Positions 23,342 to 34,739 of a stretch of DNA of 64,000 nucleotides are shown piece by piece. The DNA comes from Lindgomyces ingoldianus (Eukaryota > Ascomycota > Dothideomycetes > Pleosporales > Lindgomycetaceae). Numbering within the stretch: the first letter of the stretch is position 1; each line of letters opens with the position of its first letter. Below the pieces are notes generated by a model. That model saw nothing but the letters and a program-made list of their open reading frames with translations, made no database searches and had not been told where the DNA came from. The translations under genes and the position numbers were made by a program. The stretch covers positions 841,104 through 905,103 of the forward strand of contig NW_022985191.1 in the NCBI RefSeq assembly GCF_010093535.1, given 5' to 3'.

Positions 23342-24543
23342 ATGGCGATTGAAGCCGAACGCCACACGGGCCGCTCAGCAATGGACTCAAGATCCAGCGA
23401 TCTGCTCCGCAGCCGTCGCGATACTAAGAAGTCGATGGCCGAGGCAGAGTCGCCCACCAATTCCGACATATCAACGGATCCTCTGACCAGCACCCCTTCC
23501 AATTCGAAGTGGCCTCAGATTGGCCACTGGGATTCCGTTCCACTGTGGTTGCGCGACAACGAATTCATCCGCACTGGCCATCCGTTACCTACATTTTCTC
23601 TCCAAAAATCGTTTCGCCTGTGGTTTTGTATTCACAATGAGTTCGTCAATATTCATTCTCATGCGTTTGGTTCATCTCTCGCCTTAGCGGCTGGAGCCGT
23701 TCTTCTTGCGAAATCATATACACCGGACCTGCCGCCCAGTGCTAGCCTTCCATCCAGCGCTGGCTTAGGTGATCGCCTGGCATTCGCAGCGTTCTTTGGA
23801 GCCTCTGCTCTTTGTTTTGGGTTTAGCGCTATATTTCACACGCTCAGGAGCCATTCGTATAACGTACATCACTTCTGGGGCCGAATGGACATTATAGGCA
23901 TTAATATACTCGTCTTGGGCGGCGGCGTGTCAGCAAATTACTATGCGCTTCATTGCCATACAACGCTTCAAAGGATATACTGGATAACAGTAAGTACAAC
24001 TCTGTAATTTTGTATTCTATACGTACATAACAGTAACTGCAGATTCTTGGTTCATGCGTGTTAGCATCAAGCACTCTCGTCGTCGGCAAACACAGATCCC
24101 CAAAATGGCGCACTCTACGAGGTGGTGTATTTGCTCTACTGGGCCTTTCAGCAATGCTACCTATCATCCACGGTATCGGGCGTTTAGGATGGGTCAACGC
24201 GAAACAGCACATCGGAGCTCAGTGGTATCTGCTCGAGGCTATATCGCTCTTGACAGGTGTCACTCTCTTTGTAGTATGTATCCCCTTATTCACTTTCCCT
24301 AAACCTATTCTCTAGACTTCTTCATTTAACATATCCACTTAACCTACCTACATGCTCACCCCTGGAACTTTGCTAACCAAAAAGCAGACAAGGCTACCAG
24401 AAAAATTAAGGCCGGGTTCATTTGACATCTGGGGAAATTCTCATCAATTATTTCATTTTTGTGCTGTGGGGGCTATGGTATTTCATTTCTTTGCACTAAG
24501 AAAGGGATTTGAATATGTGCATTCAACCTCAGAGTCATATTAA
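23342..24543 (+). CDS. PAQR / hemolysin-III family membrane protein (344 aa, 2 introns)
   Basis: Exons 23342-23989, 24043-24273 and 24388-24543, all joined in phase 0, give 344 residues. The family comprises seven-helix receptors or hydrolases (adiponectin receptors; yeast Izh proteins linked to zinc and lipid metabolism). Visible motifs: NIHSHAFG (103-110), SAIFHTLRSH (162-171, with Ser162 and His166), the following aspartate (Asp183), and SHQLFH (311-316) with His312 and His316. His166, His312 and His316 are the expected metal ligands. The first 55 residues are hydrophilic and Ser-rich, likely cytosolic. The start at 23342 is chosen for its accATGG context; an in-frame ATG at 23288 would add 18 residues. 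No damaged motif, so probably functional. Membrane location (plasma, vacuolar or ER) and ligand cannot be told. Confidence 0.93.
23990..24042 (+). other. Intron 1 of the PAQR gene (53 nt)
   Basis: Donor GTAAGT at 23990, acceptor CAG ending at 24042. Removal joins codon 216 (Thr) directly to ATT, restoring the transmembrane reading frame; without splicing the frame stops at 24007. The size is typical for a filamentous fungus. Confidence 0.9.
24274..24387 (+). other. Intron 2 of the PAQR gene (114 nt)
   Basis: Donor GTATGT at 24274, candidate branch site gctaacc at 24372-24378, acceptor CAG ending at 24387. Splicing joins GVTLFV to TRLPEKLRPG, which matches the usual layout just before the last family motif. 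The intron carries stops in the upstream frame. Confidence 0.88.
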
Positions 24544-24746
24544 AATTCATTTAGATTAGTGCCAGTATGCAGACGAAAGACTTAATGAGCAAGAGGGAGC
24601 ATCCTAGGATGAGTACCAGAATGATTGACTTAGAAGATATGGCCAGTCTCAGAGGGCGTAGATCATATGTCATGTATAGATGTAGTGGAAATGATGTTCC
24701 AAACAGTTCCAAAAAGTGATGCCTACTCATGTTAAGACCGCTTTAG

Positions 24747-25586
24747 GGGACGAGTCTATTGGTTCATTCATATGTATTGACTTGGCAGCTAAGCAACTCC
24801 TTGGCGAGCAGTTCACTACGATCCTTCGCAGTACTGCCTCGTCAGCCCCCTACTTGCTGTATGTCCACGTTTTTCCGCCAGAGACGATCTCCGCAGAAGG
24901 TTTGGGAAGTGGTCAGCGAAGATGTTCGCATCCGCCATGTTCATCCCCTGTTACCGCGGGTGTTTGCATTCTTGACCGGACTCAAGGGGCGCTAGTATCG
25001 AACTAGCTTTGTTCCCGAAGTAGCGACGCTGGGCGTTGGCGGCGGAGGCATTTCGAGCTCGTCCCCGTATTCACAGTCGTTTAGCTCACTGCGGATTGAT
25101 TATGCGCGGTTAGTTGCCCACTCCTCAAGCGATTTCGACTCCGTGGAAGGGTTTAACGCGTCAATTGTTTCTTGTGTAAGTGGCGGTGTATTCGACCTAC
25201 GGCGCTTGAATGCATGGTCGAGGTTGTAGGCAGACGCGCCTGTGTCGTGCAGTTTGCAGCGCTTGGAGGAGCGTATGCTGTCGTTCGCAAGCCCGTCTGG
25301 CCAGGCCTAACGAGCCCACGCTTTATTACCGTACCGAGACGATGCAGCGACCGTGAAAAGATCGATGTGAGCAATGTGGAGGTTGTTCGTAAGTGTTGTG
25401 GTGGTGGTGCTCACAAACTGTCCAGCAAAGCTCGAACCCCGTGTTAGCGTTTTTCTTGGCTACGGACTCAGAGTTGTTCCGTTTCCGAAGCGGCGTAGTA
25501 TGCCCCACACAGGGCTGGGGCTACAACCCCCTCCCATGAACGGGCTGTACCGCGCGCACAGGCCCACAAGTCTTAAATGCTCTTAA
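24747..25586 (+). pseudogene. Possible decayed ORF of unknown function at the RIP boundary
   Basis: One plus-strand frame of 280 codons holds only four internal stops (TAG 24993, TAG 25227, TAA 25308, TGA 25368) before a final TAA at 25584; more would be expected by chance at this composition. Between stops it reads as plausible protein, with a Gly/Ser-rich stretch at 25042-25090. An AATAAA lies 30 bases past the last stop. I recognise no domain. Other frames here are also partly open, so this may be chance. Any stop codon is one C-to-T step from a sense codon, so the stops alone do not prove RIP. Confidence 0.33.
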
Positions 25587-26470
25587 AATGCTGTTTTCTA
25601 TGTAAAATACATATAAATAAACATTATATTATTGTATTATCTTACTACTTTATATGTCCCCCTTTAGCCTAGATAACTACCTAACAGCGCTTTCTTATTA
25701 ACTTTATATACTTATTATAGTTACTAAAGGACAATTTTTTTTATTCTTTAAAAAGATACTGCCTTACTTTATTATTAATCTTTAAAAAACACTTTTTTAA
25801 GTAGTATTTTAAAATCTACTAGATATTCTTAATAAAGTTAAGGTTAAGTAAGTTTACTAGCTATAAGATCTTTAAGATACCTAGAGCCTACTTAGCAGCT
25901 ATTATAGCTATTAATGTATAAATAAATGTGTTATCTTTTATTAAGGTTAGATTCTTGCCTGTGTACTCTATATACACATCTTAAAAGGTTATAACTAAAG
26001 GTAGGATGTGCTTAATATATACTTTTAAGTTAATTAACTACTTTTTATTTATACACTAGCTTTTCTTATACACAACTAGAGAGCCCTTTATATCTTTTAA
26101 TATTATTACCTACACTGTGCAGCTAAATTAGCTCTTAAATCTAGTAACATAGTAGGTAGGCAAGAAGCGCTTCTTAGCGCACTTTGCTACCTACACTTTA
26201 CTAGGGCTAGCCTAGGCGCTTATATAATTACTCTAGCTTATACTAGCTTATTAATTATTGCTCTAGTTAAAGTGCTTCTATGCCTACTAAACTTAGTCTA
26301 CCTTATATTGCTTAGTAAAGAAGGGTTTTTCTATAGCCTTATAGTAATAATAAAGCTTTTTTTTAAAAGCTTTAATAATTATACGCTAATAGACTGTTAT
26401 CTCTAGCTTTTAAGCTATCTTCTTTTAAGTTTTCTGTTGTTGCTTAGCGTTCTTAGTTATATACTGTATA
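25587..26470. other. RIPed unclassified repeat at the right edge of the island
   Basis: The base composition drops sharply to AT-rich at about 25587. A short inverted repeat (gtaggtaggcaagaagcg against its near complement) lies at about 26152-26205. I could not align this stretch with the bodies of the other gypsy copies. It may be another element truncating B2. Confidence 0.4.
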
Positions 26471-26499
26471 AGAAGGATTTAAAATAAGGCCTTCTTATT

Positions 26500-28870
26500 T
26501 AAGGCCTATATGTCTTAAAGTAATCTTAGTTGTTAAGCTTCTTCTAAGTTCTTGTCCTACTGCAACTAAGACCTTTATGTTATAGTAGATCTTATTATAG
26601 TTAAGGCTTAGGTCTTCTTTCTCTACCTTTAAGATGTTATAGATTTATTCCTACACTCTATTAGCTTATATCTTAAATTTCTAATGTTCTTTTACTATGC
26701 ATACATTAACTAAGCAGTTAATGCTTTCTACTTAGTAGTAGTAGAGTTCTTAATTATTCTATTAGGCAGCTTTCTATTAAAAATAATAGAAGGCGCATTT
26801 TAAGGTTTCTCTGCATTTAACCTATAGCTTTTTTTAGTAGGGGGGGCCCTCCTTGCAGTGTTAGCAGTGTGGCATTTTGTAGGCTGTAGCCTGTGCCACT
26901 ATAGTGTCCGTGGATTCTTCTGCTTCTTGTAATCTAATTAGCTACTATCTAGCTCTATGCTTTGTTAACTAGTGCTAAATGCAATATTTATTAGTGCACA
27001 GGTACTAGGTGTAGGGACATTGTTCTAGGTTAGTGTAGATAGGTATTAGCTGCACTTAAGTCTATTATAGATATTGTTTTATATAGATAATTTAAAGAGG
27101 ATAATTCTTATATTAGCATTAGAAGTTATAGTGTTGTTTGCTTTTATAAAAAATGCAGTGTTTATAATTTTATTGCTTTTTAAGTTCTTCTCTTGTTATT
27201 ACTATTATTAGTAGCAGGGTGTTTAACCTTTCTTCTAATAGGGCTAGGATTTAGAAAGGGGTGTTGTTCTAATCTAATACCTTTTCTTTAGCTAATATTT
27301 TTCTAAAAAACTTACATTATTCTTTTTTATTTAGTATGTTATAGTAGACTATAGTAATTTTTTTTAGGACTTTATAAGTGTTATAGTTATTATCTAAGGC
27401 TACCTTATAAAGTCCTGTCTTATAGAGGTTATGCTTATAGGGGCCTTTACACTTCTAATAGTCTTCTTATTTAAATTATTATTTAAGATACCTAGCTAGA
27501 ATGCCTGTTCTACTTTGTTAGATAGAGTACTGTTTCTTGCCTTTTTTTACATTTTTAATGTAATTAGTTACTTGTTAGTAGCTTATTATCTCTTTAAAAA
27601 CTGCAGCCTGTTTAATAGCCCTAGAGATACTGTCTCCCTCTTAGACCCTTACCTTCTAGTAGTCTACCTAACAGCTAGAGGATTTATAGTTAGCTCTACA
27701 TCTCTAGCAGAGCCTCTTGTCTAGCCTATTGTAGATTTCTTCTGCTCTTAGGCTTTAGTTAGCGTACATAGCTTTTATAGCTACCTAAGAATTTTTATTC
27801 TTTGTCTTTTTAGAGTCTAGGCATTTTTAATAGAAGTAGCTTACTTTTTTATAGTTAAGGCATGCTTTTTTCTTAAGCTATTTTTTTTATTCTTTATTTA
27901 AAGGCAGCCTTATGCTTTTAAAGAAGCTGCTTTTTTTTTTTAAGTAAGCAACACATGTGTTTAGCATAACTAAGGTCTATAGGCTTGCTATTAAACTTAG
28001 GACTTTCTTTCTTTCTTAAAAACTAGTTAAGTTTTAAAGTTATTATACCTTTTCTTTTTTCTTTAAAGCGCTTAGTGTGCCTTTTGTTGTAGGTAAGTGC
28101 CTTTTTAACATAATCTTTAAAGCACTTAGGCTTCTTAGTATAGGTAAATTTATCCTTAATTATGTTTAAGAGCCTGTTATAGAACATTTATCCTACAGCT
28201 TTTTAATCTATCTATCTACTAATAGCTAGTTGCTCCCTAAAACAGGCAGTATAGTTCTAGACTATGCTTTTTTTTTTGTTAAAAAGAGTTTATCTTATTA
28301 GCAGCTCTTTTTTCTTAATTAACTAGTCTGTATATTATAGTTAGGGCTTGTTTAAAGAAATTAATGTTCTTAAAGACTTATTAGGTTTCTAATAGTAGGG
28401 GTTCTTTATTAGCCTTATAGTTTATCTAGTTGTCTACGTAAGGCTAGAACTATATAGTAAGGGATTCTTTAAAATGTAGGCCTATCTAGAAAATTATTTC
28501 TTTGTTAGTCTTAAATACACCTTTGTTGTATTACATGTAGAGGTAGTATTAGGTAAAGAATAGTTTTAAGTCTCTAGCTGTGCTGTTAAATGCTTTTAAA
28601 AGGGCTAAGTGTAAGGTCTTCTTAGAATCTACACTAGTCCTTTTGTTTACCTAGTTTCTAAGGTTAGCTACTTCTAGCTAGAGGTTCTATAGTTGCTAGA
28701 TGTAGTAAGATTCTTACTAAGCTTGTTGTTAGAGCTGTTCTAGTTCTTATTAAAGATAAAGTATTTATTAGTTCTGCGCTTCTTCTGTTACAGAGGAGGT
28801 CTAGCTAGTGCTAGCAGAAGAGGCGCCTGTTATGCTAATGTCTTAGGTTAGAGTGACTATACTTTACAGA
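26500..28870 (-). pseudogene. gypsy B2 gag-protease remnant
   Basis: Degenerate minus-strand gag and the beginning of the protease, recognised only by similarity to B1 and B3. Stops interrupt all frames. Small plus-strand ORFs in this stretch are chance openings. Confidence 0.6.
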
Positions 28871-28882
28871 GGTAGTAATTAC

Positions 28883-29480
28883 TGTTACAATTTTTGCTCT
28901 ATAGAAATAGTATCCTAGAGCACTACAGCCTTTTAGGATGTAAGGGGAGAAAGGGAGGACTTAGCTTAATTAGGTGTACAGTCTGTTAGGCAGAGTGTAG
29001 GTCTTGTAGGGAGTAGAAAGGCAGGTTATAGTTTTCCTAAAAAGCTGTATAGGTAGCTAGTAAACTAATCTACTAATAAAATAAGACAGGAGGTATATAT
29101 GTTATAAGATATACAAGGCAGTAAGATCTTTATTAAAAAGGTATCTGTGCCTCTTAGTCTATTATGTATAAAAAGACTAAACAGTAATTACAGCCTTCTA
29201 ACTATAGTTGTAATTAGAACTATATACATAAGGTTGCAGGTGTTGCAGGTGTTGCATGCTATTTTTATTCTACCTGCTAAGCCTACACTGCCTGTAATAA
29301 GCCGCAGGTTCCTATTAAATAACGCATTTCTTAATACATCTGTCTAAAAGCTAGAGCTATTCCTTGTCTAGCTTGTTACGTAAACTTTCTAGTACAGGCT
29401 TTAGAGTTGTCCATGCCGCATCGTTCGGGCTGTGGGGAATAGCTGATTGGTTCGTTACGGCCGGTTCGTTGGTCGTAACA
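28883..29480 (-). repeat. 5' LTR of gypsy B2 (598 bp)
   Basis: On the minus strand it begins TGTTACGACCAACGAACC at 29480 and ends GTAACA at 28883. The outer 80 bases are GC-rich and intact; the inner end is heavily RIPed (attttt for the preserved attcctt-like sequence in sister copies). A gcaggtgtt direct repeat sits at about 29232-29252. Confidence 0.88.
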
Positions 29481-29808
29481 GCGCATTTAGCTTAAGTATA
29501 TGCTAAATAATTACTTACTTCTTATTATTATCTAGCTTTTATAAGTTAGCTATATAATTAGCTTAAAAAAGTTATTTAGTGTGTTAGTTACTTATTATCT
29601 TTTAAAAAACTTTATAAATAGCTATAGTATGTTACTTAAAAAGTGTTACATTTTAATTAAAAGCTTAGAGTGTAAGCTATATTTAATATTCTTTTAACAC
29701 ATCTAAGTAGTGTTATTAGAAATATATTAGTGTAAAAAAAGTAGTGTAGTAGAGTCTTAGCAAAAGTAAGCAACTTAGGTGTATAAGCAACTTGCCTGTG
29801 AAGTACGT
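29481..29808. mobile_element. FB3: right-arm remnant of an FB element
   Basis: Matches the last 330 bases of FB1, ending ctgtgaagtacgt at 29808, followed by TA. The remainder of this copy is lost: its left side is replaced by gypsy B2, inserted at gcgcat. Confidence 0.75.
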
Positions 29809-32415
29809 TAAAGCTTGTGTAGAGAGAGCCTTTTTAAATCTTTAGGGGCTTTAAACATGTCTGTGTAGTCTTAGTATTTACTAGAAATAGGTTATTCTTC
29901 TACTATACAGTATATTTTAGCCTACTTAATTGCTGTATCTTTAGATAGTGCTTTAAATATAACTTTTACTGCCTAGGCTTTTAGCTTCTAGTATGGGAAT
30001 TTCTATAGTTTCTTCTCTTTTAGAAAATAGCTGCTTTTTTATTTTACTTAAAAGTGAATTAAGTAGTTGTCTTAATAGTAAGCTAACTAAGTTATTCTAG
30101 TGTAGTTATCTAGTGTCTCTAGACTTATAGTTTTTTAGTTAATTATAAAGTTGTATTTCTGCAGCTAATTATAATCTAGTATAGCCTAGTAGCCTTTTTT
30201 AAAAGAGAGGATACTAAGGAATCTCTAGTTTAATATGCTTAGGGTTCTAAAAGTTTTTATATAGGTCTTAAGTCTAATCTATCTCTCTTTATATTTTAAT
30301 AAGAAGGCATTTGCTAGCTTTACTTTAAATAAAAATTTTGTTATTTAGTATAGAATACTTTATTTCTCTACTTATGTTAAATTACGTGTAGTAAATGTAC
30401 ATCTGCTGTTTACTAAGGCTAGCCTTTGTTTTTCTTAGAATGTAAAAGTTATTATAAGGCTTTACTTATCTTCTTATTTAACTATAACTAGGGCTTAAGT
30501 GTTATTAAAGATTTTTTTATAAGCTAGTGTTTAGTTAGGGCTTATATTTTTTAAGTTATTTTAAAAATTACTTTTTTTACTAATTTAGTAACTAGTTATT
30601 ATGTAGTCTACTAATTTATAATTCTTATTATTAACTAGGTAATAGTAGGAGAGCTAGTTATTTAGTTAGCTAGCTTTTTATTAGAAGTAGTAAAAGATAC
30701 ACTAGTTCTATTAGTTATAGTTAGGCTATAGTAATTTTTTATGTATAGAAGACTTTTAGTAGTGCTAATAGCTAGTTTTTTTATAGGTTAAAGTTATTCT
30801 ATTTTAGTGCTAACTCTAAATAGTACGTTTCTATAAGGGCTACTACCCTGCCTAGTGCTTAGTGCCCTAGTGTTGTGCGCAGGTGCGTCTAGAACAGTAG
30901 TGCTAGGGGTATAGGCATTCTGTTATGTTAAGGCAAAACAGAATTAGCTGTGTCTGTGTCCACGTTAGGTAGTCCTTAGTCTAGACTACCTGTACTAAGT
31001 GCTCTCTCTAGTAGCATGTTTTTATTATATAGGAGCTACTACTGCACAGAACGCATTTCTTTATGTTTTATTAAAGTGTAAGTGCTTTTTAGCTAATTGC
31101 TAGAGGTAAAAAAGGTGTCTATAGTTATTTATTATAAGAGGCTAGAACTTTAAAAGTTAATGTTTTAATAAGCTTTTCTCTTTTTTTATTTTTTATTTTT
31201 ATAAAAAACTCTTATTAGTCTTCTTTTTTTAGCATGTTATAACGTGTTCCTGCAATCTGTTTTATAATGTTATAAGTATTATAGTTGTTTCTTATAATTA
31301 CCTTATAGTCTACTATAAGGTAGTAGCTTTTATAGTTATAGTGCGCTCTATACTTCTAGCAGTAGTGCTAATAAAACTATTTAGTAAGTTCTTTAGTAAA
31401 AATTTCTTATATTTATTAGTTAAAAAGAAATTTTTTTTATCTTTTTCTAACTTTTTTTATAAACCTTTTTACTTAGGTACTAGTTTAATGTTCTTTAAAG
31501 ATAGCTATTTTCTATAGCGCTTAATTAAGGCTGTTAAACTCTTAGAATTCTACTTTCTAGTATAGTATAAGATAAGTTATAAAAGAGTAGTTTTCTTTAT
31601 ATTACTAGTAAAAAAAGTATTTAATTCTCTCTTCTAATTTTTCTTTTATAAGACTATGTTTAATAGTAATAGCTTTTATTACTATAGTAGTATTTTTATT
31701 CTTTACTTTCTTAAAGTCTAGGCATTTTTAGTAGAAGTAGCCTACTTTTTTATAGTTTAAGTAAGCTTTTTTTTAAAGCTACTTTTTTTACTTTTTAGTT
31801 AATAGTAGCTTATTACTTTTTTTAAAAGTTTTATTCTTCTTTTAGAAAGTACTATATGTGTGTTTTATATAGCTAAGATCTATTAGTTCTCTGCTATATT
31901 AGAAAGCCTTTTTTTTAGGTGCTAGCTTAGGCTTCTAGGCAGCTGCGTCTAGTTTCTTTTTACATTTACATTTTTTATGTTAATTATTGTAGTTTATAGC
32001 TTATTTAATGTACGTTGTTAAAGTAGTTAGTTTTTTATTATATATAAACTTATTTTTAATTATGTTATATAGCTTTTTATAAAACATTCTTTTTAAAGCT
32101 TTCTAGTCTGTTTATCTATAGATAGCTAGTTGTTTGTAAAAGTAAGCTGTGTAGTCTTAAACTGTTCTTTTTCTTTGCTATAAAGTGTTTATTTTATTTA
32201 CTACTACGTTTTCTTTATTAACTAACTTATAAATTATGGTTAAGGCTTTTTTAAATAAATTTATACTACTAAATATTTTCTTAGTCTTAAGTAAAAGTAC
32301 ACTGCTACTTATTTTAAAGTTTATTTAGTTGTCTGCATAGAGCTAAAACTAGACAGCTAGTAGGCTGTTAAGGTGCAGCTCTATCTACAAGATTATTTCT
32401 TTATAGGTCTAGAAT

Positions 32416-32705
32416 TGTAACAATTCTCACAAATTGTTCCATCTTAGGTCGCTTAGAACGTATCCGAAGTGTCCCTGTATCGGCCCTGACTATAACTCAA
32501 CCTTGTCCTCTGCAGTTACCCCTATTCACCTAAGTATTTAGTCGCACCTCTCCTCTTAGCTAGCTTAGTAGTTTTCTAATATCCTTTGTACAAGGCCTAT
32601 AGGTGTTAATAAGATTCCTAGGTTATTAAGTCCCCACACACTCCTATATGCCTCTAAGTGGATTCCTACCGCATTTAGATCCATTGTCTTGCCTGTGCTG
32701 TTACA
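32416..32705. repeat. Solo LTR F, not RIPed (290 bp)
   Basis: Starts TGTAACAATTCTCAC and ends TGCTGTTACA, so the termini are inverted (TGTAACA/TGTTACA). A perfect 5-bp duplication AGAAT flanks it (32411-32415 and 32706-32710). Joining the flanks at one AGAAT restores the gag-like host sequence. Composition is near 50 percent GC inside strongly AT-rich DNA, so it escaped RIP or arrived after it. No relative elsewhere in the window. Confidence 0.85.
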
Positions 32706-33034
32706 AGAATGCTTCTTTATTATACTACATATATAAGTAGCATTGTGTAAAGAAAGGCTTAAAGTCGTTTAAGCTTCTAGTAAAGAGCTTTAAAGAGGCG
32801 AGTTTTAAAGTCTTTTTAAAAGTAATACTAGCTTTTTCTTAGGTAGCATTTTAAGGTTTAACACTTCTAGTTATAGGGCCTAAATCTATGCATTTGTTGC
32901 TGTAAGTTCTTAGTTCTAGCCTAACTATATAAAAGCTTATTTAAAAGCTGTTATTTCTTTATTTATAGCCTTTAGCTCTTATAACTTATCTTATATAGCA
33001 TTAATTTACTTTGTAAAAGCTTCTTTATTTAGTA

Positions 33035-34166
33035 ACGTACCTAACAGGTTGGCTGGCCACACAGGTTGGCCGGCCACTTTTGCTAAGCCCCCACTAAAAC
33101 TACCCTATTCTCTCGCAAAACAGCCCACTTTAGCCCTATATAAAGTAATACAACATAAGATATTATTTAGAGTCTACTTCTACTACTTACTTACATATAT
33201 GTAAGTTATACCTAGTCTAATTACACTACTTACATTACTTTTAACTTAGCTTACCTTTTTTAGCGCGCACTTACGTTTTTAGCTTCTTCCTATTACTACG
33301 CGCTCTAAACTCCTTTAAAGCAGTTAAATAAGCTTTATTCTTAACTATTAAAATTCTTTTTACCTAAATCTGCTTTTTTTTATGTAATTTATATTATATA
33401 GTAGCTTTATTTACTACTTAAAGCTTTATAATTTTATTGCCTACTTTATTATGTTAATGCTTTAAATAACTATTATTTACTTCTTATTACTTTACTATAT
33501 TACCTTTAGCTGTTTTTATCTCTTTAAAGCTGTAATAACTGCTCTAGTTAATATCTAGCCTATTATAAAACCTAACTTATTAAAGTTATACCTGTTTTTA
33601 TTCTAAATACTATACTTAGCTTTTATGTTAGCTACTAGGCAAAACTAGCTCTAGATAACCTCTAGATTTTTATAAAGTACTTTTTTATAATTATACTTAT
33701 AATTAAACTTTATTATAAACTTAGGGCAGTGCTTAACCTACATACTAGGCTAGTTTAAGCTAACCTAGCCTAAATTACGCTCTATAAGTAAGGAATTAGC
33801 TATATTAGCTATAGCTGTAAGCCTAAAGGGAAATCTGCGTGTAATAAGCTTAAGTATATACTTAATAACTACTTTCTTTTTAAGCTTAGTTAAATTCCTT
33901 AATTTAGGCTAGCATTCTACTTATAAAGGCTGTCTAGCGCGTTAATTACTTAGTGTTGTGTAAAAGACATTATAGATAGCTGCAGCATGTTATAAGAAAA
34001 GTTTTAAGTCTTATTTAAAAGCCTAAAGAGTAAGCTGTATTTAACATTCTTTAGAAGATTTAATCTAGTGTTGTTGTTAAGGCATTATGCAGATAGGTAG
34101 AGTTTAGTAGGGGCTTAGCAAAAGTGGCCGGCCAACCTGTGTAGCCGGCCAACCTGTTAGGTACGT
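33035..34166 (-). mobile_element. ST2: pogo/Fot1-derived element, 1132 bp
   Basis: Same length and ends as ST1, with TA at 33033-33034 and 34167-34168. Differences from ST1 are mainly RIP-type transitions. The minus-strand transposase fragment (about 33620 down to 33240) is degenerate. It lies in the gag of E, in the same orientation relative to its gypsy host as ST1. Confidence 0.85.
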
Positions 34167-34267
34167 TAATAAGTTTTTATTTATGCTTAAAAAGGGCGCA
34201 CTAATTATTTTTAAGTTAGTAGTAGTTTGTCTAGGATTTATACTTTATTAAAGTAGGTAGTAATTAA

Positions 34268-34356
34268 TGTTATAATTTTTACTTATAAAGGTCTCTATTT
34301 TAGAGATGCCTTAAGCACACAGGCTAAAGTTAGGTTAGAAGAGTGGTAGAGGAAAC
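34268..34356 (-). repeat. Partial 5' LTR of gypsy E
   Basis: The minus-strand LTR ends at a mutated TGTTATAA (34268), preceded by a gtaattaatg sequence like the primer-site side of family B. It is truncated at 34356 by the insertion of B3. Confidence 0.5.
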
Positions 34357-34739
34357 TGTTAAGACCCACGATTGGACCGTAAGCAACCAATTGGCGGTGC
34401 CCCACAGCTTAAACAATCAAGGATGGAGAGTTCTTAACCCCGTCCTAGACAGGTCACGTGACAGGACGGATGAGGAATGGCTCCGGCTATTAGACAGATG
34501 CATAGAGGAATGCATCGTCTAATGACGAGCGAGCGGTTGCATGCAGAAGCATGCAGACGAATGCGCACCAAAAAACCTTTGTATGAGCCTGCAGGAACCT
34601 GCAACAACCTGTAAACTTTATGTATATAGTCTTAATTACAACTATAGTTAGAGGGCTGTAATTACTGTTTAGTCTTTCTATATAATAGACTAAGAGGCAT
34701 TAATACCTTTTTAAAGAGAACAATTGCTGCCTTGTATAT
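34357..34739 (+). repeat. 5' LTR of B3, first part
   Basis: Starts TGTTAAGACCCACGATTGG. The first 240 bases are GC-rich and unmutated, with a CACGTGAC motif at about 34456 shared with LTR B1. Short gcatgcag repeats lie near 34535-34555. It ends in TATAT (34735-34739), the target site of element A. Confidence 0.85.

Larger units (their letters stand above)
26471..29480 (-). mobile_element. Truncated Ty3/gypsy B2 (LTR, gag, protease only)
   Basis: Minus-strand copy of family B: LTR 28883-29480, then gag and protease-region sequence matching B1 (for instance acctttatgttatagtag near 26570 against 5060 in B1). No RT or integrase is present; the body stops near 26470. The element landed in an FB arm, whose remainder follows at 29481. 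The left limit is approximate. Confidence 0.72.
29811..34356 (-). mobile_element. E: Ty3/gypsy element related to family B, strongly RIPed
   Basis: Minus-strand gag and protease region plus a partial 5' LTR (34268-34356). At 29830-29880 the complement reads like the start of the RT region (a degenerate DYKDMFKTL stretch), where the FB element inserted. A gag zinc-knuckle area lies near 31700-31760. It carries a solo LTR (32416-32705) and ST2 (33035-34166). Its LTR is cut at 34356 by B3. This is among the most mutated elements in the window. Confidence 0.65.

Noticed and set aside
27515..29347. Small plus-strand ORFs at 27515-27724 and 29147-29347
   Set aside because: Antisense to the gag and LTR of gypsy B2, with no recognisable features.
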